Source: a virus
Virus record (IMG/VR): IMGVR_UViG_3300031722_000142
Span: 1-26,747 of that record
Length of the DNA: 26,747 nucleotides
Direction: 5' to 3' (one strand)
Shown here: piece by piece, positions 15,096-23,240 of the stretch
Layout: every line of letters begins with the position of its first letter
Numbering within the stretch: position 1 is the stretch's first letter
The notes under the pieces: model-generated
The model's database searches: none
Told to the model about the DNA's origin: nothing
The model's input: the letters and a program-made list of their open reading frames with translations, nothing else
Translations under genes and position numbers: made by a program

Positions 15096-17618
15096 TTATG
15101 ATTTGAGATTTACCTTATTTCTCATATTACTCTCATGATCAATATGTGTCTTCCTTACATTATGGATATCATCCTGTTGAAGTTGCATCTGATTCATAAT
15201 AGCATTGATTTTAAGTTCAAAACCTTTCATCATCTCATTGACTCTGTTGGCACGTGCTTCTTCCTGTAGGTATCCTGATTCAAGTTCGTTCTGTGAACCT
15301 ACCTTCATACTTTCAAGTTGTGTCTTGGCTTGCAGTTCACGTTCTTTATACTGAGATTCCCATTGGAACTTCTGTGTGTCAAGTTGCAGTTGTGCTTGTT
15401 GAATCTGTACACTAGCCTGTTGAAGTTGATCAGCCTGTTGACGAAGTTGTCCATCTATCTGACCTTTCAGTTGTGCCGTCTGTTGATCACCTTGTGCCTT
15501 CTGATCCTGTAGTTCCATGGCATTATTCTGACGAATACCTTCAGCTTCTTTAGCAAAGTGCATAAGAGACTGTTCCATCTCGATAAGGTCATCAATCTTA
15601 AAGAGTGATACTAGTGATGCAATAGGAAGTTCCATGCGTGACCATGACTGTATGGCTACCTGTCTGAGGTCTTCCAACTGTGAATCTTCTTTTATATTAT
15701 TAGTTGAATATAAACGGAAATCAGCACCACTTAAGAATGAATGAGGAATCTGTATAAGTACTTCTTCCAAATCTTTATTCATATAATTAATAACCTTACC
15801 TTTCTCCCATACAAACTGTATCTTAAGATTCAGATATTGTTCAATAGCCTTTTGGAATATCTTATCGTTTTCAGCAAACTGTATCTCTGTGATAAGTGCT
15901 GACTGTTCGTTAGACATCTTTACGTTCTGTACTGGATCCTTTGATACAAACTGTCCTTCTGATGACGGTGTGATACCAATGATCTTACTCATTAATGCAT
16001 CAATACCATTGAGGATAACATCAAACCATTGTATAGAGTCATTCAATCCATCATCAAAGTTCTGAAACTGATTAAAGGTAGCCGGTACTTTACGACCTTT
16101 CTTCATCGTTTCTATCCACATGGTACCCAGTCTACGATAATACATCCATTTACCTGTACTCATTGTCTCCGGCTTCTGACTCTTATCCATAATCATTCCC
16201 TTAACACCACTCATGGCAATGGTAAGTTCTTTCTTATAGTTTACAATATCATAAAGCTCTATAAGCTCACGTAAGCGATAAATCATGCTGTATGGTTTAT
16301 CTGATGCTGCATTGAATGATCGTGCCACCAGTGGAAGCGTAGGAAGTCCTGGCATGTCTTTAGGACGAAATACATTATCCTGTTTACCCATATTGATACA
16401 TACAATGTTTCCAAGGATAATACAGTGATAACAATCATAGATGACAGCGCGGTGACGGATCTCATCCTTTTTAATCTTTGATTCTTTATCAACAAGATTA
16501 TAAAATGATTCTCCCTCTCTGTGTTTGTTTGGAGACTGTTTATAGAATATCTCACGAGGTGCCAAAAACCAGACACGTTGTACCGGTATCTGGTCATGAA
16601 TAGAATGAAGTGAATCACCTGAATCAAAGTAAGCACCATTTCCTACATAGTTCTTAAGAGTGTTATAATCTCCTCCGGTATAAGCTGCAAGAATGTTATT
16701 CTCTGTATCAGTAAGTTCAAACTCAGATGCAGCCTGGCTCATAGTCATATGTTCCTCGGTCATACACCACTCTCCATTGTTTGTCCATTTATTATTACCA
16801 CCACGGGAGAAGTAAGCTGTATAGGCATCAATCTGTTTAAGAATGACATCTTCCTTACGGGGATCATAATAAGTAATATATGTTGGTTTACCAGTAACTA
16901 TCTTTTCCTTTAGTCCTACATTCCAGTGTTCGTTAAGATCTTCTGTCTGTATGGCCGATTTAAGGGATGCATTAGCAATGACCTGCATAATTTCCTGATC
17001 AGTATGTTCAAGATAGTAATCAATCTTATCCTGTAACTCCTGACCATTTAGTTTCTCTCTCGATAGGGCACGTATCATTTTACCATATTCCAGTTGTATC
17101 ATTGGCATATTAGTCTTTAACTGTTCCAACTGTGCTGCTTGTTGTTCGTTCTGTGGTTGTGCTGCCACCTGGTCCTGCAAGTCTTTAAGTTTATCCTGTA
17201 CTTGTTGAATCTGTGAATCCATCATGACAGATCGTTCTTCATACATGACCTTAACAGAATCAAGATATGCCTTTACATGGTTCTCTGCCTTGGCTTTTAA
17301 GGAACGTTCATCCATGGCAATAGCCTTGAACCGAAAGGTACGTCTGGCTTGCTTAGACTCGAGTAGATTCAGTTTGCCACGTACCAGTTCATTACCTATA
17401 TTACGAAACTTAGCCGGATAGGTAAATCCTTCTACTTCGGTAAGATATTTGAATTTGTTATTATTAGATCTATTATGATATATATCCCAGCATAATGCAT
17501 CTTTCTTTATCTCTTCAGTAAACTGAGATGCTGCTGACATAATAATATCGCGGGCCTTTTCTTTTACCCATAAATCATTTTTTCCTTCTTCTGATATAAA
17601 CTGTTTTGGTAGTATCAT
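15096..17618 (-). CDS. Portal protein with long Gln-rich C-terminal coiled coil
   Basis: This 840-residue protein is typical in size for crAss-like portals. The N-terminal half holds the helical/beta portal core, with a coiled, Gln-rich insertion at about residues 120-185. It includes PTYITYYDPRKEDVILKQID, a clamp-like region and a stem-like helix near IELYDIVNYKKELTIAMSGV. Residues about 700-815 are almost entirely a Gln/Ala/Leu coiled coil (QLRQQADQLQQASVQIQQAQ), which would form the barrel reaching into the capsid as in P22. It follows TerL with an 11-base gap and the leader AAAAAATAATACT. The portal is the 12-fold ring through which TerL pumps DNA. The assignment rests on gene order, size and architecture. 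Confidence 0.9.
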   Translation of the reverse strand: MILPKQFISEEGKNDLWVKEKARDIIMSAASQFTEEIKKDALCWDIYHNRSNNNKFKYLTEVEGFTYPAKFRNIGNELVRGKLNLLESKQARRTFRFKAIAMDERSLKAKAENHVKAYLDSVKVMYEERSVMMDSQIQQVQDKLKDLQDQVAAQPQNEQQAAQLEQLKTNMPMIQLEYGKMIRALSREKLNGQELQDKIDYYLEHTDQEIMQVIANASLKSAIQTEDLNEHWNVGLKEKIVTGKPTYITYYDPRKEDVILKQIDAYTAYFSRGGNNKWTNNGEWCMTEEHMTMSQAASEFELTDTENNILAAYTGGDYNTLKNYVGNGAYFDSGDSLHSIHDQIPVQRVWFLAPREIFYKQSPNKHREGESFYNLVDKESKIKKDEIRHRAVIYDCYHCIILGNIVCINMGKQDNVFRPKDMPGLPTLPLVARSFNAASDKPYSMIYRLRELIELYDIVNYKKELTIAMSGVKGMIMDKSQKPETMSTGKWMYYRRLGTMWIETMKKGRKVPATFNQFQNFDDGLNDSIQWFDVILNGIDALMSKIIGITPSSEGQFVSKDPVQNVKMSNEQSALITEIQFAENDKIFQKAIEQYLNLKIQFVWEKGKVINYMNKDLEEVLIQIPHSFLSGADFRLYSTNNIKEDSQLEDLRQVAIQSWSRMELPIASLVSLFKIDDLIEMEQSLMHFAKEAEGIRQNNAMELQDQKAQGDQQTAQLKGQIDGQLRQQADQLQQASVQIQQAQLQLDTQKFQWESQYKERELQAKTQLESMKVGSQNELESGYLQEEARANRVNEMMKGFELKINAIMNQMQLQQDDIHNVRKTHIDHESNMRNKVNLKS

Positions 17619-17629
17619 AGTATTATTTT

Positions 17630-19666
17630 TTAGACTGTTGTTCCATATTCAATTTGATTATTATTCTCTCTATAACCTCCGAAATCATCTTCTTCCTCAT
17701 CGCCTTCTGAATATACTTCTATATCTTCATCTTCGATAAGACTAACAATATTCAGTGCTGTTGAGATAGTGATATCACAGTTATATCCTTTCTGACGTTT
17801 AAACTTACCCCATGCTTCCAGGATAGCTAAATCATATGTCTCTTCAATGAGTCGATAGTCATCACGTTTCATTTCATCACGTAATATATTTAATGCTGAT
17901 GGTACAAAGGATTGTTCAACTCCATAACGTTGATTAGCTTTACCATCCTGTATATGTTGACCTATAACCATACTTGGTCGTTCTTTAAGTAAGAATTCAT
18001 AACCTTTACGTTTATAATAGTCAAAGATAAGTACATTAGAATACTCGATTGTGTTTAATGCTTCACCATAGTACATACATAGTTTGATACTATCTTCATA
18101 GAATTGATACGCTCCACCATCTTCTTCTGATGGACGTTCTGTAACACGGGCTACGAAATGTCTACGTGTATGGTTTATATCAAGTGTACCTTTAAAGATA
18201 GTACAACTACCCTGTGAGAATGAAGTATTACTCTCATCCTTATCATAACTATCGGTAGCGGCATTATATAGATTTATCCATACCTTACCATTGGCATCAC
18301 AGTCTGGGCGTTGGGTAATAAAGAACTGTCCTTCCTCATCAGGAATACATTCAACACCCTTTCCCCAGTCTTTAGAGTCATACCATTCAAGACGTGCCTG
18401 GAAAGTGATCTGTTGTTCTTTCTCAATAAGTATCTGACGTTTCTTATCATTGATCTTCATAAGGGCTGTCTCACCAAAGAATCCACCACTGGTCATCATA
18501 AACATCTGTGATAGATAAAATGGACGTTGTGATACATCGATATGTCGTGCTGTAGAAGTTAATTGAGCCCACTCATCCATGATATAAGCCTTACTTTCCT
18601 CTATCATAGAGTTACCATCTTCGTCAATAATTTGAAACTCGTAGGATGGAACAAATGCTGCTACTTTACCAGTAACAGATATTGAATTTTCTTCCCATAT
18701 ATTCTCAAATTCCAACAGATTATAATTACCCGGATGGTATGCCATCTTCTCCACATCAGCTACCGACTCATCAAGACTTCCAGAGGTACCAATGAAAATC
18801 TGATAACCGGTCTTTACACCTTCTGCCTTTAGGGATGGAGCAACATAACGGGATGTCTCAATCAGTGTACCTTTCTTCCATTTACCTATTTCTTCATAGA
18901 GTACCATAAAAGGTGTTAGACGTGATACTGCTTGTGTATTGTCCATGGCAGTGATCGCATAGACTTCAGAACCATATCCCTTCCATAGCATTCTCTTCTC
19001 ACCTGTCTCCTCATTAATCCATTCTTCCTTGTAAGATGCCTTGATATAATCAGCACGATCGGGAGAACGTCTTTTATAGAATTCTGATTCACCAAGGTTA
19101 TTAAGACCACGGATAACATTTTCCATGGTATGTTCCGCATACTGTCCCATACCAGCTACTACCACACTCTGGGATCCTGCTATAAAGATAAAATTATATC
19201 CCAGGTTAGATGCAGAAAATTCCGAGAACCCTTTTTGTCTGGATTTCGGAAACATTAGATCTTTTGCATTCATGAACATCATCTCAATGCACATGGCCTT
19301 AAAATAGTCAAGAGATGTGAACTTCGGGTTACGATTACCCTTTCTATCCACACCATCGAGTTTAGCATATATAATCCAAAAGTTTAGATAGAAATAAAGT
19401 CGTCCGGGTATCCATATTGAATGACCTCTCCTTGTCGCCTTAGGAACTATATAACCCATGATACAACGTTGGTACTGTTCTATCCACCATGCATCATATT
19501 CAGGACTATCACGATCAGGAAGTGCTTCCTGTGGATTATAGATTACAGGAGAGAAACGTTTAGTATTTGTAAAGTCTCTAGTAAGACACATGGTATCATA
19601 ATCCGGAACAAGTAATTTGTCTGAATCAAGAATATCGGGAAGATATGTAAGTTTAATCTCTGCCAT
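17630..19666 (-). CDS. terL: Terminase large subunit (TerL)
   Basis: The protein has 678 residues. The ATPase half shows an N-terminal YFYLNFWIIYAK segment and a deviant Walker A (FPKSRQKGFSE, residues 139-149). A Walker B (PFMVLYEEIG, 252-261) carries the catalytic Glu pair 258-259, and a coupling-type GTSGS follows. The C-terminal half carries the RNase H-like nuclease region, with acidic residues in VARVTERPSEEDGG and LIFDYYKRKG as likely metal ligands. The C-terminus is acidic (EDEDIEVYSEGDEEEDDFGG). This motor packages DNA into the prohead through the portal encoded next. No small terminase gene is recognisable in the window, as is usual in crAss-like phages. The leader is AAATATTTT. Confidence 0.95.
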   Translation of the reverse strand: MAEIKLTYLPDILDSDKLLVPDYDTMCLTRDFTNTKRFSPVIYNPQEALPDRDSPEYDAWWIEQYQRCIMGYIVPKATRRGHSIWIPGRLYFYLNFWIIYAKLDGVDRKGNRNPKFTSLDYFKAMCIEMMFMNAKDLMFPKSRQKGFSEFSASNLGYNFIFIAGSQSVVVAGMGQYAEHTMENVIRGLNNLGESEFYKRRSPDRADYIKASYKEEWINEETGEKRMLWKGYGSEVYAITAMDNTQAVSRLTPFMVLYEEIGKWKKGTLIETSRYVAPSLKAEGVKTGYQIFIGTSGSLDESVADVEKMAYHPGNYNLLEFENIWEENSISVTGKVAAFVPSYEFQIIDEDGNSMIEESKAYIMDEWAQLTSTARHIDVSQRPFYLSQMFMMTSGGFFGETALMKINDKKRQILIEKEQQITFQARLEWYDSKDWGKGVECIPDEEGQFFITQRPDCDANGKVWINLYNAATDSYDKDESNTSFSQGSCTIFKGTLDINHTRRHFVARVTERPSEEDGGAYQFYEDSIKLCMYYGEALNTIEYSNVLIFDYYKRKGYEFLLKERPSMVIGQHIQDGKANQRYGVEQSFVPSALNILRDEMKRDDYRLIEETYDLAILEAWGKFKRQKGYNCDITISTALNIVSLIEDEDIEVYSEGDEEEDDFGGYRENNNQIEYGTTV

Positions 19667-19673
19667 AAAATAT

Positions 19674-20327
19674 TTATTTCATTGCAATAATTTTTGCTGA
19701 TAATCGATCCTTATTTTGTTGTTCGGTAAGATTATATTCTATCTGATCCCTAGCATTGACGACACTAGATTTGTTATACCTAAAATTAATCAATTTATCT
19801 CCTTTGTCTGTTTTTCCTAATTTACCATTTGGATATTGTAATTGGGTTTGTTTTCCAGAAATATTATCAAAATAGGATTGTGGTATCTGATCAATAGGAA
19901 TATCTAATCCATTACGATTACGCATATCACGTGTAGTATTATATAATTCCTGGTTGATATCCTGTTGGGTACTTCCCGGAAGAACATTTATCTTTCCTGT
20001 ATAGATAGGAAGTTCGTTATTTAGTAAACTCTCACGAGGTACTTTAATAGGATATGGAGTAGGAACAGGAATGATAGAAGGAACATTTCCATTTTCTTTA
20101 TCAATGATATTCTTTATATAGTTATGTACTGGTCCAACAATCTTGTCAGATGTCTCTTTAAGAAATGAATTGGCATCACTAACATAATCCACACCCTGAC
20201 CATTAAGATCGGATAATGCTTTATTCAATTGAACAGGATCCTGTAGTATTCTGTCTACTGTTGTTCTGAATTGATTCGTATACTGGTTATCCTTGATACC
20301 CCAGAATGGTTTATTGATTATTGGCAT
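19674..20327 (-). CDS. Unrecognised 217-residue protein upstream of TerL
   Basis: I recognise no family. The protein has an N-terminal helical region (TVDRILQDPVQLNKALSDLN) and a Pro-rich linker (PSIIPVPTPYPIKVPRES, about residues 85-100). A polar C-terminal half rich in Asn, Gln and Lys follows (ISGKQTQLQYPNGKLGKTDK). No signal peptide, membrane helix or catalytic motif is visible. It sits between the 20350-20369 terminator and terL, ending 7 bases before terL, so it is probably the first gene of the TerL-portal transcription unit. A small terminase subunit or a virion component is possible by position, but nothing in the sequence proves either. Confidence 0.75.
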   Translation of the reverse strand: MPIINKPFWGIKDNQYTNQFRTTVDRILQDPVQLNKALSDLNGQGVDYVSDANSFLKETSDKIVGPVHNYIKNIIDKENGNVPSIIPVPTPYPIKVPRESLLNNELPIYTGKINVLPGSTQQDINQELYNTTRDMRNRNGLDIPIDQIPQSYFDNISGKQTQLQYPNGKLGKTDKGDKLINFRYNKSSVVNARDQIEYNLTEQQNKDRLSAKIIAMK

Positions 20328-20349
20328 GATAGTTTATTTTAATGATTAA

Positions 20350-20369
20350 AGGGGAACCGAAGTCCCCCT
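20350..20369 (-). terminator. Rho-independent terminator with UUCG tetraloop
   Basis: In minus-strand RNA, AGGGGGAC pairs with GUUCCCCU (one G-U) around the loop UUCG, closed by C-G, which is an exceptionally stable tetraloop. A UUUAAU tail follows. On the plus strand the G-U becomes an A-C mismatch and the loop becomes CGAA, so it acts on leftward transcripts. It marks the end of the fibre/lysis genes, between the 17-residue microprotein gene and the 217-residue gene. The U-tract is short, so termination may be partial. Confidence 0.85.
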
Positions 20370-20384
20370 ATTTAAAATCTATGA

Positions 20385-20438
20385 TTAACACCCTTTTCCA
20401 CCACCTTTTTTGGTAGGTTTTTTTACTTTACTTTTCAT
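20385..20438 (-). CDS. 17-residue Lys/Gly-rich microprotein
   Basis: The frame ATG at 20438 to TAA at 20385 encodes MKSKVKKPTKKGGGKGC. It sits alone in the 141-base gap at 20328-20468, 30 bases after the 207-residue gene's stop and 15 bases before the UUCG terminator stem. Its leader, AATAAAAATTACTTATC, has the A/T-rich character of other starts in the phage. The composition (7 Lys, 4 Gly, a terminal Cys) is non-random and nucleic-acid-binding or membrane-active in look. Position between a lysis-type gene and a terminator makes a real gene plausible, but at 17 codons chance cannot be excluded. No family is known to me. Confidence 0.55.
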   Translation of the reverse strand: MKSKVKKPTKKGGGKGC

Positions 20439-20468
20439 GATAAGTAATTTTTATTGTGAATACTAAAA

Positions 20469-21092
20469 CTATTTACGAATTAAAAACATAACTACTGCAC
20501 CGGTCCCAGCACTGATATAATTACCAACCTTATTCCATAGAGTAGGTTTTAATTTCTGAGAGTTCTTGATAAGTAATACTATATCCGTACTGTCACTTTT
20601 ATGTATGGCATCCTTACGAATTATCTGTCCATCCTTTATAGTAATAATATCTTTCTGATTTGTTACTATTACTTTCAGGTCAAGTATCGATTTACCCATG
20701 CTGTCTGTTACTGCCAGGCATTTCTGTATGATAGGTTCACAAGGAGACTCATGAGTGATAGGATTATTGTTTGCAGTATCTTTTCTATTCTTTATTATTT
20801 CCTTGTTTAAATCGTTTCTAAGCGACTTAATATCCTTATCCCTCTTATCTACCGCAACAGTCTTATCGGTGTCAACAGAGTCTTTAAAATCAATCATGCG
20901 TGTCTCATATACCTTAGCAGTAGAATCAACTTTATGATTTATCAACTGATTAGACTTTACCTTTGTAATTAATTCTTCTGATTGTTTTTGCGTACAACTC
21001 TGAAATGAATTACTGAATATGATAATCAGTGCAAGTATGCCGGCAATGACATAGATAAGATATTTTTTGATAAAGGTTAGTAGTAGTGTCAT
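20469..21092 (-). CDS. Spanin-like membrane-anchored coiled-coil protein
   Basis: This 207-residue protein has an N-terminal membrane helix (about 11-27: YLIYVIAGILALIIIFS). A long charged helical region suited to coiled coil follows (about 37-110: LRNDLNKEIIKNRKD). The C-terminus has a small Gly/Ala hydrophobic segment ending in Arg-Lys (TLWNKVGNYISAGTGAVVMF). A Cys at position 33 follows the hydrophobic stretch (SFQSC), and Bacteroidota accept loose lipobox motifs. The protein could therefore be an inner-membrane i-spanin or a one-piece u-spanin. Spanins disrupt or fuse the outer membrane at the end of lysis. The gene overlaps the holin by 4 bases (ATGA) and ends with TAG. The role is inferred from topology and neighbours. 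Confidence 0.75.
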   Translation of the reverse strand: MTLLLTFIKKYLIYVIAGILALIIIFSNSFQSCTQKQSEELITKVKSNQLINHKVDSTAKVYETRMIDFKDSVDTDKTVAVDKRDKDIKSLRNDLNKEIIKNRKDTANNNPITHESPCEPIIQKCLAVTDSMGKSILDLKVIVTNQKDIITIKDGQIIRKDAIHKSDSTDIVLLIKNSQKLKPTLWNKVGNYISAGTGAVVMFLIRK

Positions 21093-21298
21093 ACTTGTTT
21101 CGTCCCTCCTGTTACATTTGAATCTTTAGCAAAGATACTTGCCATAGACCCTAAAAAGATTGCAATAACTCCTAATGTCTGTCCTAATTCAGTAAGACTA
21201 ATAACTTTTAAATATACCATTACCAATCCACCGGCTAATACTGATAACCCAACAATTCCTATTAAGGTTGTTTTCCATGATCTTACATTTGCTTTCAT
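21089..21298 (-). CDS. Holin-like small membrane protein
   Basis: The 69-residue protein has two membrane helices (about 12-31 LIGIVGLSVLAGGLVMVYLK and 40-57 QTLGVIAIFLGSMASIFA). A basic N-terminus (MKANVRSWK) precedes them, and a short polar tail (KDSNVTGGTKQV) follows. This is class II holin topology. It sits between a cell-wall-enzyme-like gene (18-base gap) and the spanin-like gene (4-base ATGA overlap), the standard neighbourhood of a holin, which would form the inner-membrane lesion that times lysis. A small membrane structural protein is the alternative. The gene is confident and the role well supported by context. Confidence 0.8.
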   Translation of the reverse strand: MKANVRSWKTTLIGIVGLSVLAGGLVMVYLKVISLTELGQTLGVIAIFLGSMASIFAKDSNVTGGTKQV

Positions 21299-21316
21299 AA
21301 ATAATTATTTTAATGA

Positions 21317-21907
21317 TTAGACTTCAAATTCTTTAAGTATTGAAACTGTCAATGGCTTTTTATTCATATAGGTAAGCCATGTATTGAATTGTTTTTTTAC
21401 ATTTCTTACTAAACATGCAACAGACCAATTATCAATTTGTATTGAGTCATCTCCTGCACTATGACAATTAGCACCAATTATATCATTGTATTCTTTTCCA
21501 GTCTCATCACATTTATGATCTCTATCAGCATCACGAAAATATGGATAACCTTTTACTTGTACATAAGCAGGTTTTCCTTTATGTAGACCTGGCATGTGAC
21601 TGTCATATACAATTGTATCTGATTTAAGTACTGCACAACCAAGTCTATTATACTCTTCAAAATGTTCTAATCCATATTCACCAGCATTTGATGTTCCACT
21701 ATTTACCATGATAAATATCGGATAGTCATTCTGGTCTTTACATTCTGAACAGTCAAATGAATACACTTTATCATCAAATTGATTAAAGGCATCCTCTGAA
21801 CTTCGAATCCAAACATCTAACCTATATTTAGGCCATCCTTTGAACTCAACTAAACTCTTTACTCTATCGAGTATTTGTTTGTCTGTATATGATCTTACAT
21901 TATTCAT
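21317..21907 (-). CDS. Lysis enzyme candidate: L,D-transpeptidase-like (YkuD-type) fold
   Basis: This 196-residue protein has YFRDADRDHKCDETGKEY, then GANCHS (His149), then NWSVACLV with Cys165. This matches the phage pattern Arg-Asp-x-Asp...Gly-x-Asn-x-His...Trp-Ser-x-Gly-Cys, in which His and Cys form the active site as in L,D-transpeptidases (HxxxxxxSxGC). Here the Gly before Cys is replaced by Ala (SVAC). No signal peptide is visible, so the enzyme would reach peptidoglycan through the holin lesion. Extra Cys residues (53, 56: CSEC) could bind a metal or form a disulfide. It starts within the stop of the 132-residue gene (4-base ATGA overlap) and is followed by the holin. The fold call is by motif only. 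Confidence 0.65.
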   Translation of the reverse strand: MNNVRSYTDKQILDRVKSLVEFKGWPKYRLDVWIRSSEDAFNQFDDKVYSFDCSECKDQNDYPIFIMVNSGTSNAGEYGLEHFEEYNRLGCAVLKSDTIVYDSHMPGLHKGKPAYVQVKGYPYFRDADRDHKCDETGKEYNDIIGANCHSAGDDSIQIDNWSVACLVRNVKKQFNTWLTYMNKKPLTVSILKEFEV

Positions 21908-22302
21908 TTTGCGTTATTTAATATTGTTCTTGTTGCATTACTTAATTGAGTTGTAAATACATCAAATTTATCGAATAATTTACCATGATCTTCTCTATTA
22001 TTTTTTTGACCATCCATCATTAAAGATTCAAGTTTATTAAAAGATTTTTCGTTTCCATCCTTATGTTCAATTAAATCTTTTTTTATAGATATAATATCTT
22101 TTTCATGTTCAACGATTTTAATATTAAAATTAGTCAAGTTTTCAACTAACTTTTTAAGTTCGGATATTTGATTTTTTTGAGTCTCATCATCTTTGGAAAG
22201 ACCTTCAATACGTACATTGAGAACATTCCAAATTTTAATTAAACCACCTAATAATACTATAGCTCCTATTATCTCCGACCATGTTAATCCTATTCCTAAC
22301 AT
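21904..22302 (-). CDS. Membrane-anchored coiled-coil protein of the lysis cassette
   Basis: The 132-residue protein has a single N-terminal membrane helix (about 3-25: GIGLTWSEIIGAIVLLGGLI). About 100 residues of charged helix follow (KNQISELKKLVENLTNFNIK, KFDVFTTQLSN) with heptad-like hydrophobic spacing, suited to coiled coil. The topology resembles i-spanins or hemolysin-type XhlA accessory proteins, although XhlA has its membrane helix at the C-terminus. It overlaps the L,D-transpeptidase-like gene by 4 bases (ATGA). It could be a second spanin component, an antiholin or an anchor. The call is topological only. Confidence 0.75.
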   Translation of the reverse strand: MLGIGLTWSEIIGAIVLLGGLIKIWNVLNVRIEGLSKDDETQKNQISELKKLVENLTNFNIKIVEHEKDIISIKKDLIEHKDGNEKSFNKLESLMMDGQKNNREDHGKLFDKFDVFTTQLSNATRTILNNAK

Positions 22303-22316
22303 AATTTTAATTTTTC

Positions 22317-22335
22317 ACTCTCTTAATAAGAAAGT
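22317..22335 (-). other. Weak hairpin in the leader of the lysis cassette
   Basis: In the 46-base gap before the 132-residue gene, minus-strand RNA can fold ACUUUCUU with AAGAGAGU (one G-U) around AUU. On the plus strand the G-U is an A-C mismatch. It is followed by A-rich leader rather than a U-run. It is therefore not a convincing terminator and may instead modulate translation of the next gene. Confidence 0.3.
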
Positions 22336-22348
22336 AGTTAAATTCTAT

Positions 22349-22843
22349 TTATACTGTTTTCAATATTTCCCATTCTTTAAATGAAGTAAACTCAGGACCG
22401 GTAGCATCTGATGGAAAGTCTTTCTTCAGAACAGTAGTAAACTTATACTTTTTGGTAACTTCCGTATCGAGTAAAGTTTTCAAGTCATCAATGTTTTTGG
22501 TATGTGTCTTAAATAATTCACTATACTTCCCTTTAAGAATAGTTATTTCATTTATGTAAAGATCGTACTTAGGGTTTGATTCCCCTTTCTCGTTCGTTTT
22601 AAGAGGATATTCATACCCCTGTGGACTAATTGTACCATAACGTGAAATAACATCCTCAAACTCCTTATTATAGGCATCAAGTTCTTTATTGATGGTTTCT
22701 GACATCCCAATGATTCGTAGACATTCAGACTCGATAAGTTTACAGTTATCAAATACGATAAGTTTGAAATCTACATCTCCCTTTGGATTGTTGATAATAG
22801 ATTTACCTGAATTGAAAAGATTTACTAATTGTATAGTTTTCAT
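22349..22843 (-). CDS. Unrecognised 164-residue helical protein
   Basis: I recognise no family. An N-terminal segment (KTIQLVNLFNSGKSIINNPK, then a strand FKLIVFDNC) is followed by a largely helical, charged body (MSETINKELDAYNKEFEDVI, YINEITILKGKYSELFKTHT). It ends in a Lys-rich C-terminus with Phe/Trp (FTSFKEWEIL). No signal peptide or membrane helix is seen. It lies between the 117-residue fibre-cluster gene (13-base gap) and the lysis genes. A tail-fibre chaperone or assembly role is possible by position, not by sequence. Confidence 0.7.
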   Translation of the reverse strand: MKTIQLVNLFNSGKSIINNPKGDVDFKLIVFDNCKLIESECLRIIGMSETINKELDAYNKEFEDVISRYGTISPQGYEYPLKTNEKGESNPKYDLYINEITILKGKYSELFKTHTKNIDDLKTLLDTEVTKKYKFTTVLKKDFPSDATGPEFTSFKEWEILKTV

Positions 22844-22855
22844 AAGTTTATTTTA

Positions 22856-23209
22856 TTATTCGACAATAATGCCGTCTTTAAATTTATCGAGAGTAAGTAA
22901 ATAATTCTGTGCATTCAATAGAGTATCTCCTGAAGTAAAATACTGTGAGAATAACAATACAGGTTCTATGGCAGGAGTAACAACATTTCCTGGATTTATA
23001 AACCCTGGTTGAGTATTATTATCACTGACATAGAAACTATCGGTCAACATTGGATTCTGTCCGGATTCTTTCGTTGCCTTGTTTAGATACGTTTTTACGA
23101 CCATATTAGCTGTTTTACGCTCATAGTCTAAATTAATACTTGTTATTACTGCATAGGCAGGTTTCCCTATTGCTCCGTTTTGAAAATCAATTAATTTTGT
23201 AATTGCCAT
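22856..23209 (-). CDS. Small beta-rich fibre-cluster protein
   Basis: This 117-residue protein is mostly beta strands (KPAYAVITSINLDYERKTAN, MVVKTYLN), with a Pro/Gly-rich loop (QPGFINPGNVVTPAIEP) and a helical end. Its start, MAITKLIDFQNGAIGKPAYA, resembles short proteins that sit next to tail fibres in Bacteroidota phages. It has no signal peptide. It follows the FISUMP gene by 31 bases and probably forms part of the fibre or its attachment. I cannot name a family. Confidence 0.7.
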   Translation of the reverse strand: MAITKLIDFQNGAIGKPAYAVITSINLDYERKTANMVVKTYLNKATKESGQNPMLTDSFYVSDNNTQPGFINPGNVVTPAIEPVLLFSQYFTSGDTLLNAQNYLLTLDKFKDGIIVE

Positions 23210-23240
23210 GATATTTGTTTTTAAATTGTTGTTTTTATAT

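Noticed and set aside
16283-16639. 118-codon minus-strand frame inside the portal gene
   Set aside because: It is an alternative frame of the portal gene, low in complexity and without a suitable leader.
22317-22335. Terminator before the lysis cassette
   Set aside because: The hairpin is A/T-rich and followed by A-rich leader instead of a U-run, so it is kept only as a weak hairpin.
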